64,000 bases of DNA, taken from NCBI RefSeq assembly GCF_914767665.1, contig NC_059501.1, forward strand, positions 74,436,798-74,500,797. The letters are read 5' to 3'. Below are positions 10,901 to 21,600 of the stretch, piece after piece. Each line of letters opens with the position of its first letter. Within the stretch, counting starts at the first letter, position 1. The notes beneath the pieces were generated by a model. It was not told where the DNA came from. It did not search any database and saw only the letters and a list, made by a program, of their open reading frames with translations. The DNA comes from Harmonia axyridis (lineage: Eukaryota > Arthropoda > Insecta > Coleoptera > Coccinellidae). The position numbers and the translations under genes were made by a program.

Positions 10901-12889
10901 ATTCTTAAGGCGGCTTCTTTGATATTTCAAAAATGAAAAATGATTGTCCATTCTCTAATCACGATATCAGTGTTTTCTCGAAGTTTATATCATACAATTT
11001 TCTGTTTTTTATTATTTGAATTAGGTACTGTGATTATATTTCTCAAGAAAATTTATTCATTAATATATTATTTCATTCCTTTTTGTTGGTTTTACATAAT
11101 TTCTTTATAAAAATTAACATTCCGTGTATGCTGTAAGTAACTAATTAGAGAATTGATCAGTCCTCTAGTGAATCCGTTAAAATTTTTCACATATTGGTCA
11201 TATAAACCCAAACCTAAAATTGTTCAACAAAATCTGTATTGTATTTTGAGCCATATAAATTAGGCTAAACAGGTCGGCGAAATTTAGCACAAAGAATTTC
11301 GGACTATCTAGGAAAAACTTTGGTTTGTCTGCCAGTCGGTGCATCCGCACATCCTTACAGCAGCCTTAACTTATACAATTTTTATCAGATTTAAAAAAAA
11401 AATGGTAATGGTAATCAATTCAAGCTGAGGATGATTACTATTGAAGTTGACGTCATACTATTATTTTGTACATTGTATTATTTGTACATAAAATCAACTA
11501 TTCATAAAAGAATAAAATTGTGTTGCCTATGCAACCCAATGATCTAAACAATTCTAAATGGACAATAAATTAATTGAGATAGCTAAAGTGGAAAATAGAA
11601 TATAAACACACCTAAAATCTGATCTCAAGGACAAATTATCATCTCAAACATTGATTCAAAACGTAATACTATAGGTGCACATATTTTTTTTGCGAATCGA
11701 ATAAGATTTATAGAAGTCAAGACTGTTATAAGGTAGTCTGGACAGAGAAATAAATACGAAACCAAAGTTGTTGAAATATGAGAAAACATATTTTTTCACC
11801 CCAAAAGTGATCACAATGCTTCCACCTTGCGGTAGACTCAGAAACAAAATTGTATAACTTTTTCTGCAAAAAAGCTTACTAAACCACTTACCCCATATTG
11901 TGAAGCAGATCCATATCTGAAACCACCCCCATGGATCCATACTAACACTGGTAATCCTATTGAAATGAAAAAAAAAAAGTAACAACATTTTTTTTATTGA
12001 AAAATGTTTGAATATTCACCTTCTGTTCCTGTAGGAAGATCAGGTGTAAATATGTTCAAGAAAAGACAATCCTCTTGACCAACCATATATCCAGTGTTAC
12101 GAATTGGTTGAATACATGGTGGAGGATACAATGTGGCATTAACAAAACCTTCAAGAAAAGTTTCCTGTGGTCTCTGTAGATGAAACATATATAGATAATT
12201 TATTTGAATAATTTTCGGAATAGTAGTATTATTTTCTGTATCTTAAAGAGTATATCTCAAAAAATACATAAAAAGAAATACTATCCTATGCAGTATGAAC
12301 GCGTTTTCCTAGATGCTATGAATTTGGAATAGAATATGTTTACTCGAATATACTTTGAATATATTGTAAGTTTCCCAACTTATGAATAATAACACAAATA
12401 TTTCACAAAAGACGTGCATGAGAACCAAAAATAATAATAATTTGTGAGAACCCTGCACATTTTGGATGAGTGAAGCAGTCTTAAAGGGTCTTCTGATTTA
12501 ATTTTTCCTCTTCATTTTTAATTTTAGAAGAACTGTGTCTTCAGCCTTTGACAAGACCATGTCTAGTTTAAAACACAAATTTCACTTTTTCTAATTTTTC
12601 AAAGATTATATGGGAATATAAGTTTCTAAATTTTTCTTCAACTCACCACAAACCTCAGGTTTCCAACAGGTGGTTTTGCAAATCTTATTCCCCTGAATGC
12701 GTAGTGAGGATAATCTAATACTCCTCTTATTGCTGCAGTTTTACCGTTGAATCTGGTGTAAACAACTGGGTCATCAGCAGGGGGAATATTTGCAGGTGCA
12801 CCACCAACAATTCGCCTGACTCTGGGACCTCGTTCATCGCAATATACGGAAGTCCATATTAGCAGGAAAATACAGCCCAATTTAAACAT
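1986..12889 (-). CDS. Secreted carboxylesterase-like protein, probably non-catalytic
   Basis: Alpha/beta-hydrolase of the carboxylesterase type B family, 702 aa. Nine exons on the minus strand: 12889-12647, 12173-12020, 11956-11892, 8961-8712, 8438-8266, 7661-7439, 6927-6685, 4197-4036, 2581-1986, all with GT-AG introns and joining in frame. Residues 1-17 form a signal peptide (MFKLGCIFLLIWTSVYC), followed by an RRIVGG segment, then AFRGIRFAKPPVG, EDCLFLNIF, the oxyanion HGGGF (141-145) and SHGDEL (His513). Glu363 in TKDE is the likely acid. The nucleophile elbow reads G-H-G-S-G (219-223), so glycine stands where the catalytic serine belongs. This points to an adhesion or binding role, as in other non-catalytic insect esterase-like proteins (inference). 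The C-terminal tail is Lys-rich. The introns host the transposons listed separately. Confidence 0.93.
2910..3872. mobile_element. Foldback DNA transposon with about 240-bp inverted repeats
   Basis: Arms 2910-3150 and 3636-3872 are near-perfect reverse complements, beginning TATACAGGGTGTTTCAAATT and ending in the matching CCTGTATA. The 485-bp centre carries no transposase-like frame, so the element is non-autonomous. It lies in the last esterase intron. The arms also create a fortuitous minus-strand frame that is not a gene. The superfamily is not decided by the sequence. Confidence 0.85.
4198..4842. other. Esterase intron 7, proximal part; no feature seen
   Basis: AT-rich intronic DNA between exon 8 of the esterase and the retrozyme insertion. 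Nothing recognisable except the left GTAC target copy at 4839-4842. Confidence 0.5.
4896..4970 (+). promoter_or_regulatory. tRNA-like Pol III internal promoter (left LTR)
   Basis: A box tggcctagagg at 4896-4906 and a perfect B box ggttcgagtcc at 4949-4959, inside a ccggg-ttcgagt-cccgg T-arm, followed by cggctccc. The long spacing resembles a class II tRNA (Ser/Leu type). The 5' acceptor strand complementary to cggctcc is absent, so this is a tRNA-derived promoter and not a functional tRNA gene. Confidence 0.8.
4991..5066 (+). ncRNA. Hammerhead ribozyme, stem III open (left LTR)
   Basis: All conserved core parts are present: GUC cleavage triplet (4993-4995), CUGAUGA (5031-5037) and GAAA (5060-5063). 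Stem III is GCGU/ACGC (4991-4994 with 5063-5066). Stem I is UGUGAC/GUCACA (4996-5001 with 5025-5030). Stem II is GUCC/GGAC (5038-5041 with 5056-5059). The predicted cut follows C4995. Loop I ggcacacac (5004-5012) is fully complementary to loop II gtgtgtgcc (5045-5053), a plausible tertiary contact or alternative pairing. Confidence 0.9.
5095..5112 (+). other. Primer-binding site, tRNA-Trp type
   Basis: TGGTGACCCCGACGTGAT lies one base after the left LTR. It is complementary to the 3' 18 nt (including CCA) of animal tRNA-Trp, the primer also used by some vertebrate retroviruses (established knowledge, from memory). Confidence 0.85.
5513..5526 (+). other. Polypurine tract before right LTR
   Basis: tggggagggag followed by tca immediately upstream of the right LTR, in the position expected of a plus-strand priming tract. 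Confidence 0.65.
5527..5777 (+). repeat. Right LTR of retrozyme-like element
   Basis: 251 bp, differing from the left LTR at six positions. It carries the tRNA-like promoter at about 5580-5654 (B box 5633-5643) and a hammerhead at 5675-5750. It is followed by the GTAC target duplication. Confidence 0.9.
5675..5750 (+). ncRNA. Hammerhead ribozyme with weakened stem II (right LTR)
   Basis: Same fold as the left copy, with stems I and III and all core residues intact. A G-to-A change makes the 3' strand of stem II read GAAC instead of GGAC, giving one C-A mismatch in a 4-bp stem. Activity may be reduced. Confidence 0.82.
5800..6457 (-). mobile_element. Mariner-family transposon, 5' part, inactivated
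   Basis: On the minus strand a start at 6260 begins a mariner N-terminal helix-turn-helix region (KIRNILQFSFDTGENASQ), continuing after a one-base frameshift with the NFDVKDAPRTGRPIVE-type linker and a VSITQELKIAQKTVWNH block. The typical mariner 5' untranslated segment and terminal repeat reach about 6457. The catalytic half is missing. Frameshifts and stops make it a fossil. It is opposite in orientation to the copy at the window start, so the two are separate insertions. Confidence 0.85.
6928..7438. other. Esterase intron 6; nothing recognised
   Basis: AT-rich intronic DNA. A short inverted motif (actggcagcaccagtttgaa against the segment near 7315-7340) is the only visible structure. Confidence 0.4.
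7662..8265. other. Esterase intron 5 with a probable repeat fragment
   Basis: About 7740-7890 is less AT-rich than its surroundings and looks like a dispersed repeat (gctatggaggtggagggtg, ctgatgatcccgggatgaaac). No coding motif or complete element was found. Confidence 0.35.
8962..9508. other. Esterase intron 3, distal part, with a LINE 3'-tail fragment
   Basis: Mostly featureless AT-rich DNA. The end (about 9475-9508, gagacggcacttaaagaagaagaa) matches the GAA-repeat tail of the non-LTR element seen at 55120-55156, so a severely 5'-truncated LINE copy abuts the foldback element. Confidence 0.45.
9841..10089 (+). repeat. Solo LTR of the retrozyme-like family
   Basis: 249 bp, TG...CA, flanked by a perfect 4-bp duplication TACG (9837-9840 and 10090-10093). 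It contains an A-box-like tagcctagacg (9893), a perfect B box (9945-9955) and an intact hammerhead. It is an independent insertion that proves mobility of the family, most simply reduced to a solo LTR by LTR-LTR recombination. Confidence 0.88.
9987..10062 (+). ncRNA. Hammerhead ribozyme, stem III open (solo LTR)
   Basis: Identical in all core and stem positions to the ribozyme at 4991-5066, including the unmutated GGAC strand of stem II and the loop I/loop II complementarity. Confidence 0.9.
10610..11891. other. Esterase intron 3, proximal part; no gene seen
   Basis: AT-rich intronic DNA with no frame bearing a recognisable motif and no complete mobile element. Confidence 0.45.
12174..12646. 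other. Esterase intron 1; nothing recognised
   Basis: 473 bp of AT-rich intronic DNA between the signal-peptide exon and exon 2. Confidence 0.5.
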
Positions 12890-13299
12890 TTTGGGCTCTC
12901 TTTTTCCTCTTCATAAAAGCCAAATTCATTAAAATTAAATCAATGGTACAAAGATGGATTGAAACAATTTTTTTAAGAAAACATTTATTTTAACATATTT
13001 ACATGATCAAATTTCAAGTCAAAATTTAAAAAATTATAAGAATTTAAATGAATACAGTACAATACATTACCAAAGTGATTTTGATTATTTAAGAAAGAGG
13101 GAATGAAAAATTATATTTACCACAATAATTCACCCAAAATAAAAAGTTTGCTACTCAATGATATTTTGGACACTGAAAGATGGCCCAACACATTAGATAA
13201 TTATTAGCAATCACAGGAAGAAGTCTGGTGTTATCTAAAAATTAACACCCACTCATCTTCCTACAAATAGATATTAAATCAAACAAAAATTTTTGATAA

Positions 13300-14984
13300 T
13301 CAAATGTTATTCTTTTGGGTTAGGGTATTATCTTCATATGTTTCAAGTACATCAGCCAAATGCTCATTATCCCTTGGTTTTTTGAATACTTTCTTACGAG
13401 AACTTGGTTTTTTCCTCTTGAGAGGTGCTACTTTCTTTGGCCCATTATCCTGCATGGATGTTATACCTGAAAAAATTCAAATTCAGTAAAATTTCATCTA
13501 GAAACTTTATTCTTCACTTTATATGCTTGATTAGATAGATTTAGAGAAGATTACTGAATCCTCTGAATTTTCTCATTAGAATTTTCAGCTCATAATATAG
13601 TGGGTGAAAAAAAAAATACAACATTCAAACTATCTAGAGTAGAACTTAATGGTAAATGATAATGAGTAATGATATTCCCTTTTAACATCATATCATTAGT
13701 TTTGTTCATTATTTTCAATAATAAACCTTTGGGATCAGTCAAGGAAAAAATGTTCACCCCTCCCTGAAACTTACAATTTTGCAAGTGTAGAAATGTAGAA
13801 TACAAAAACCATGAATATAATGTGGATCTAAAAATCAGTTGTTATAACGCATTAATCCTCATAGCTTGAAAAAACAATAAATGAATCTCAGAAACAAAAA
13901 ATTTCAAAAAATTCATATCCCCAAAAATTTACTCTACATACACATGAAATTCTAAACGTGTGTTGCCTCGATTATTTTTCACTGCAATAGTATCAGAGTT
14001 ATGAAATGTTGAATATCCTCCTCTAAATATGAAGTTATGGTGGTGAACTGATTATTCTGGGACACTTTGTATAAACCGAATTTTAAATTTAACTTGCCTT
14101 GTTTTTCCAAATACTCTTCTATTTTGGCATCATCCATTGCATCCACAGCAACTGACCTCCATAACTTCTGATATTCTTCATCTATTAAACTTCCAGTTCG
14201 TTGATTATTGTAGAAAAGTATCTTTTTTTTATCTACTGTTCTTTGTACTATTACTATTTCATTTTGATTTAAAAGTGATTTTAAAACCTTTTCACAATGT
14301 GGCAAAGATTCTTGTACATCATCCATTAATACTCCTCCTAAACTTTTCAAATCATGCTGTCTCAATAATTTCAGTAAACTTTTTTTATCTTTCAATTTAT
14401 AAGTAGATTTGAAAAGGAATTTATTGTCAGGTAGTGCTTCTATTTTTGGATTATCCACCAAAGCTTCTGTTTGAAGCCACTGAAAAATTAATAGTTGGTG
14501 AAATAGGGCTTCCTGAAATTATTTCAAATATCAAAAGGACTTACATGTTTTACTTTACTTCCTATGTCAAGCTGATTAGTTTCATCTAAAATTTCATCTA
14601 AAGTCAGTGCATGTGTTTCTCCATCTTGATGTCTAGTTTTCATATGTTTTACAATTTTAGCTAGTACACCAAACCTATATTGAGAACTGCCACTGCTTGT
14701 TTTATATCTAAAAAAAAATTGGTCTGAAATAGTCGCTTTGGCATGTTTTATAGGAACCTTACGTATTTATATCCAATCTAGGTGCTGAGGGAGGCTTGGC
14801 TTTCTTTTTTTCTTCTCTAGACACATCAGGTTTCGATTCTACCTTTTTCTTTTCAACCCTACAATATATGTATAATAAATCTATCTTTTCATCTAGTTAC
14901 CTAACAAAGAATTTTTACTTACGTTGGAGTTGATAGAGCTCTTTTTTTGAATAATTCCCTTTCTCTCAATAGTGCTGGATCCAT
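13300..14984 (-). CDS. GTF2E2: General transcription factor IIE subunit 2 (TFIIE beta)
   Basis: Nuclear basal transcription factor subunit. It dimerises with TFIIE alpha and recruits and regulates TFIIH at Pol II promoters. Five exons: 14984-14923, 14858-14763, 14707-14545, 14479-14098, 13466-13300, giving 289 aa, close to the usual length. The start MDPALLRERELFKKRAL is typical. A Lys-rich linker is followed by the core winged helix (YRFGVLAKIVKHMKTRH), then LDIGSKVKHWLQTEAL, the second winged helix, and the hallmark DEEYQKLWRSVAV. The basic C-terminus GITSMQDNGPKK...HLADVLETY closes it. The last intron uses a GC donor (gcaagt at 14097). Its stop lies only about 410 bp from the esterase start. 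It is divergent from Claspin, 675 bp away. Confidence 0.96.
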
Positions 14985-15659
14985 GATTTTTGGCTAGTAT
15001 CTATAAGTTAAATACATTAATAAATACATGTCATAAATAGAAGATACAGAAAGTCATTCCATCTAACCAGGTTTTACTTCAAAACCCAAGAAAAATAGAA
15101 GAAAATAATTTGCCTATTAAAGGGTTAAATAAGCACCTTTTTTTTTAAAGAAATTATATCACTCCCTGGCACGAAGTTTTTAGTCAATTATAGTATATAC
15201 CGCGTAGAACATTAATAATCTATCTATATTTTAAGATATATTGTTATATCAATTAATAAACAAATAATAAACCACTTATAACCACAAATTAGTTTATGTT
15301 ATGACATCTGTCTTATTAGAATATAGAACATTCTATACCATCAGCTGATATATGTCAACACTCTTTTTTTTTTATTACTTCAATATTTTTTTCTCACAGA
15401 CAGTAAAATACGTAATTCGATATAGTTGGAACATATTAAAGTAAAATGTGAATTGAGTTATAACAAAGTTGTATTTTGAGTTCAAATTTGAAATGGGAAC
15501 CAAAGATGTTAAAACTGTCAAAAGTCAAAACATAACCATACAACTCTAACCTGTTCAATTCTTATGTGGCGGTAAAATAGAAATTTAGAGGAATGTGAAC
15601 GTTGATTTCGGATTTGTATAATTATTTGAACAACAATTTTTTAAATATAAGGAATAAAA
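14985..15659. promoter_or_regulatory. Divergent intergenic promoter region GTF2E2/Claspin
   Basis: A 675-bp AT-rich spacer between two oppositely oriented start codons, so it should hold the 5' untranslated regions and promoters of both genes. No TATA box or other individual element can be assigned with confidence. Co-regulation is possible but unproven. Confidence 0.5.
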
Positions 15660-18600
15660 ATGTCATCTAATCTTGAAGAAGTTCAGAATTGTACAAATAT
15701 CTCGATGAATACATTGATTCTCGATAAACCTAATGAAAACAATGATATTTCAATCGTTGGTACAAAAGAAAATAACGAACAAGAAAAAAATCCCGGAGAA
15801 ACTAATTTTAATATTATCTTTCCGAATGCTCTAGATGAAGATTCCAGTGTAACGGGTTTAAATGATAACATAGGAAGTGATAATGAAAATGAGGACTTGG
15901 TAAATTCATTAATCTCAAAAAAAAAAGTAAGGAAGGCTATATTTGATAGCGATTCTGAAAATGATGATGAGGGTAGCAATATCGTAAATTCAGAGTTGAA
16001 TTCTGATAATGGTGAAGAGGAATCTCAGATTGTTACCAGTAAAAAACTTAAAAGGATAGCTTTCATCAAAAGCGATTCAGAACATGACGATGAAGATAAT
16101 TCCAACCAGGATTCTGGTGAAAATGTTGTGGAATACAAATCTGTTGATCAGAGTAGCATAACGATAAATCATTCTGAGAATCAGGTGAAAATTATAATTT
16201 TTATTTATTTATCAAAATGTTTATGTTTCAGAAACTGGAATAATTACATTAAATATACTAAATGAAATTAGCTTATTAATGTTCCAATGTTTTACTCTTA
16301 AACATAATCTAAATTTTTATATTCAAATTATAGAAAAGTATTATTTCTGCCTTATGTGATTCGGAAAGTTCTGATGAAAATAATGAGGAAACACTGAAAG
16401 AGGAGGAAGGAGATATCTCTGAAACCGAACTAAGTGGTCTACAAAGTAATGAGATAATATCAAATCCAAGAAAAAAGAAATACAAACAGAAGTCTGAAGA
16501 TAATGAGGAAAAAGTAAACTTGTGTTCCTTCAATTTTTCTTTTAATGAGTTTTCTAATTTTGTAGATGACTGCCAAAAAAGCTCTTGAGCAAAGAAAAGA
16601 AATACTTGCAGAATCACAACGGAGAGTAAGAGAATCAAAGGTGTCTTTACCATATCACAAGCCAAAGCCTAGAAGTCTTAAGGAATTTTTACAGAATCGT
16701 TCAAAATTAGCATCACCCTTAAGTGGTGTTTCTAAAAGTGGTTCCCCTTCTTTATCTATAAAAATGAGTATGAAGCAGTTAGAAATAATTACGTGAGTCA
16801 AATTCATTCTTATTATTTGTGAAGTGTTTTTTTTTATATATGTATTTATGTATATAATTTTGATAATGCTCACCAGGAACCATTTGTTTATTATTTCCAA
16901 AAACAATACAAGTTTTACATCATGATTCTTTCGTCTAATTCTGTAGATAATCTAAATTATTCAAACAAAAACAAGTGAATTCTTTCTTGAATCGAACCTG
17001 TCCATTGAACCTCACATTTATCTGTTCTCAATAAGAAGCATTAATTCAAAAATTCTTTAGGGAATTATTTTGGGACTATATGGGATTATATTGGAACAAA
17101 ATTCTGTATTCAGTACAATCATAACGGTACAGGCCATCTAGGTCGTTTCTCGAAATCCAACAAAAGCAACAGAAAGCACTGGTAGCCAAGTTGGATTTGT
17201 AATATTTTTCTGGATAATAGGGAATTATTCAGTGTGTTAAATTGGCAGTGATTTTAAATTCAATATTTGGATTCAAAACATAAACTGAAAATTTAAATAG
17301 GAAGGTTAAACATTTTTTTTCCACCAAAAATTTCCAATATTTGTCATTGGAAATACTAAATAATGTAATTGATATGAAATGTTCTTTTTAGGCAAAAAAT
17401 GAAAGAAAGAGAAAAAGAGATGGAAAATTTTTATAAATCCGAAAGTGAATCAGACGAAGAAGTACCAGAAGATAATCCAACAACTGCAAACTTCAATGAC
17501 AACATTACTTCTGCTGCTGACACCAAAGAGAGTGAAAATGGTTCTTCACTGAAAGATGAATTACCCAACACAGAGAATATACCCCATGGAAAATTAGAAA
17601 AAGAAGATGCTGAGAATGAAATTGTTGGTGCAGATGCTACACAAAATGCAACTGAAAATTTATCTGATCATAAATTAGAAGAAACATTACAAACAGAATG
17701 TGTAATAGAAAAAGATTGTATAAACACTTCTACAGAACTGGAAAGTCTGAAAGAAAATGAAAAAAATGAGGTTTCTCTAAATCAACCTACTGAAGAATCA
17801 GAAAGTGAAGTATTCAGAGATGCAGAAAATAGTAATAGCTCAGAAATTCTTACTACAAACATTGAAGCCACAGAGGAAATTTCAGTAAGCAGACCAGTTC
17901 AAGAGACGAATGATAATAGGAAAAAAAATGATAAAATTGTATTATTGTCCGACATTCTTATAAGGCCACCAAAACCTAGTGAATCAACAAATAAATGGGA
18001 TCTAGATGCTGAACTATTGGAACTGGCTTCAGAAGTTAAGAAAGATGAAACAGATAAATATGAAAGTTATGAATTCAACTTAGACGGAATTGAAGATGAG
18101 TTTGACAATGTGGAAAATGGAAAAACATTGAAAAAGGGGTATAAAACTGAGGATGAATGGAAGAAAAGAAAATCTGAAATATTGAAAAGAATAGGTGAAC
18201 TGAAACCAAGATTGAGTGTTGGACCAAATCAAGTAATCGATCTTGAGAATGGTGTTGCAATGCCTGATGATATCTCTAAATTGAGAGAAAGGTTCATTAA
18301 ACATAACTTCAAGGCAGAAAAGCATACACATAAAAAAGAGATGAGGTTAGTTCTACAACAACAAAAATTTCATCTGAAAAAAATTATTATAATTAGTAAC
18401 TAATTTTTTTGCAGCATTTTGAGTATTGCTGGTGGACAATTACACAAAGAAACATTATCTTTGAAAATTGATGATAATGTAGATGAGGACATGATGCCTC
18501 TAGAAAAACCTGGTGTTCGAATGCAAAAATTACGTGAAACACTCCAACATCAGATGGCACAAAGACGCTCAAATTTATGGCAGGAGAAACTAACTAGTAA

Positions 18601-21600
18601 AAATAAAAAAGAAAATGTTGATGGAGATGATGATAATGGTAAGCATTCTGTGGTACTTGAAAATAAATTTACATGATATGTATTTTGAATTGCAGATGAA
18701 AAATCAGAGTGTGGTAAGGAAGATATATTAGATGATGAAGAAGAGGAAGACTTCACAGATCCAGAAGAGGATGATGAAGAATTAGAAGAAAATGACTGTG
18801 ATATGTCAGATAAAAAAAAAGTGAAATCAGATTTTTTCGATGAGGAAGCTGAAGAAAGTGAATTAGAAGATATTGTTGATGAAGAAGATGAAGTAGAAGT
18901 AAATGGGGAAGATAACGAAGAAAGCGAAGAAATACATGAAGAAGATGAAGAAGCAGATGTTGAAGATAATGAAGACATTGTTGCAGAAAGTGTTACTAAA
19001 AAGAAAGTACTGAAAAGAATTATTAAAGCTTTTGATGAAGATTCAGATGAAGAAAACGAATCAAACAAAATTGAGAATATATCTAAGTCGAAGATGGAAA
19101 ATAAAATGAACTTTAATACAGATAGTGAAAACTTATTGTCTTCGCTTCAGCCAGCCAATTACGAAACTAGAGCACCTTTACCATCTCCTGAAAAATCAGA
19201 GGAACATTTTTCAACACCTATTACATTTATGACTGGTCTCAAAAATTTGAACACCTCAGGTTCTAGGGTATGTTATTTATCTGTTCATTTGATAATGCTG
19301 CAAGTTTCAGAATATTGTTAATTAAGTAGTCTTATTCTATATTTTACTGCTCTAAACCCTAATTTATTAATATAGTGCTAAATGCTCTTCAGTCGTAATT
19401 TGGTGCCAACATAATGTAATACATATATCAAACGACAAAATTCAAGAAAAAATTACATAAATACAAATTTGAAGAAGCATGCTAAAGCTCCTGATTTACC
19501 TCAGTTTTTTTCTCATGTTTATTTCTTTATTTTTCAATTTTCCAAATACTTCTTCTGTTTTTACTTCGTTGATTGTTAATAGTAATAATAGCATCTCATT
19601 AATCAAACAATTATTTAATTTTGAAAACTGAAACTCTTCAAGTAAAACTAACAGCATAAATCGTGAATTTTTTATACAGTGACCCAATTCGAAAAGGTAC
19701 CACCCTTGATATCTTGGCCCCCATGCAAAATCAGAAAAAACGCAAACTTTTCTTCATAGAGGGTTATTTTATACTGTTAGTTTCAATCAATTTCCACCTT
19801 CAAAACAAGGTATCGCTTATTTATTTGCACTAGAGTTTTATAAAACCTGAAGATATATTTATTTGAATTTTTAATTTTTTTTTCATGTCGTGTTATTGTT
19901 TGAAGTATTGTTATCCATAGATTCGCATTTTGACATAACCATTTTTATGATATGTATTTTTCAGTTTGTACCACCTGAAAGTGTAATGGAAGTAGATGAA
20001 GAGGAGCTTCATAGATCTGAGGTAAACTTCATATTCAAATTCATATAGTTTATATTTTTCTTACAAAATTCACCTCTAGATGCTCTCAATGAGCATCGAA
20101 TTTGGGACACTGTACATGCTCGTCTGCTTTGCCCTTTTATTTCAACAAATTTTAATTTCAGAATAATTGTACAAGTGGCGAGAATGACAAAGAAATAGAT
20201 AAGTCCCAAGCACATTCTCAGGATGTACAAACAAATCAAATTTCTAGAGAATCAAATGATTTGTCTACACAGGATGTACTGAATATTTGTTCTGGTCAAT
20301 TTCCCAGCTCTGTGAAATCCATTTCAAGTCCAGAGATATCCACACAACAATTGAAAGAAGTTTTTACTGGAAGCATGAAATGTTCTTCTGATTTTAACAC
20401 TCAGGATGTCGATGATATTTGTTCCGGAGGTTTTACAAGTAATTATTTTAAAATCACTTGATTTCGTCTTTATTTCTATTGAAATTATTCATTTAAGGTG
20501 TTTCCCAAGTCGCTCAGGTACAAGACAAGGAGATAGCTCTTGATGATAATGATGAACATCTCATATCACAACTGATTGATGAAGACGAGTTGGAAAATTT
20601 CAAAAAAAAATTCGAGTCTCCGGGTGTTCCCAGCAATAGGAATAGTTTGAAAAAAAATTCCATTGAAGAAGTTGAAGAGGTGGTTGGAACAGGAGGAGTA
20701 ATAGATTCTGATGATGATGATGAGACAGAACTGAAACTTCGAAAGAAAAAAAGAAAACGATTGGCGTTCTCAGGTTAGTCGAAACATGTTTTTCCATTGT
20801 AAGCTTTTTGAATTATATAATTTTTGCATGATCCATCTTTCCGGATTACTTACAGTATTTGCCAAGGTGGTAGGTCTTGTTTACTAGTTAATAATAAAAA
20901 TAAGTTTATTCGTTCCAAAACTACAAATAAACTTAAAAAATACTGTGGAGTTATTCAATGACAACTGTGTACAGCTATTTTAAATAAAAATTAAATTCAC
21001 TCAAAAAACTAAACCAAAATGAACAATTTCACCATCTATTCCCCTTCAATTCTTATTCTAATCATCATTTTCTTTGTCATCATCGGTATTTTTTTTTTTT
21101 TTTTCATTATCGGGTGTGTATCGTCTTCATCGGTGGTAGGTACATGTTTGGGAATTTATAGAGAATCCTAATTCAGCCGGTGTTTTCTGCATTCCGTTCA
21201 TTCCTGTCTAGATTTGACCAGTTGAGATTTAAACTAGAATGGATCATCTATGGAACATGTATCGATCCTCTGTTATAAGCCATGTTTTTATTACTTTTTT
21301 GAATCTGGTCACACTTACCAGTTCCCTGATTTTCTGCGGCACAATTGGGTAAATTCTGGAAGCTATATAGGTACAACAACGTTGGCCAATCCTTTTTTCC
21401 GCTCTTTTTCTTTCATAATTATTTTATTTTCTCTAGTATTATGTTTGTGCTCTTTCAATCTGATGAGTATTTTGTTCTGGTAGACATTTAAAATAATTTT
21501 TTGGGCACAAATTTGTCTTATATCAAGTACCTTGGAAATTTCATATATTCGAGAACTCGAAAAGGTTATTCTTTTTCCATACATCACTTTCAATATACAT

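Noticed and set aside
15683..15979. Minus-strand frame opposite Claspin exon 1
   Set aside because: Antisense shadow without motif support; Claspin exon 1 explains the open frame.
18550..19068. Ser-rich minus-strand frame of 172 codons
   Set aside because: Shadow of the acidic Asp/Glu repeats of Claspin exons 5 and 6; its poly-Ser comes from reversed GAA/GAT codons.
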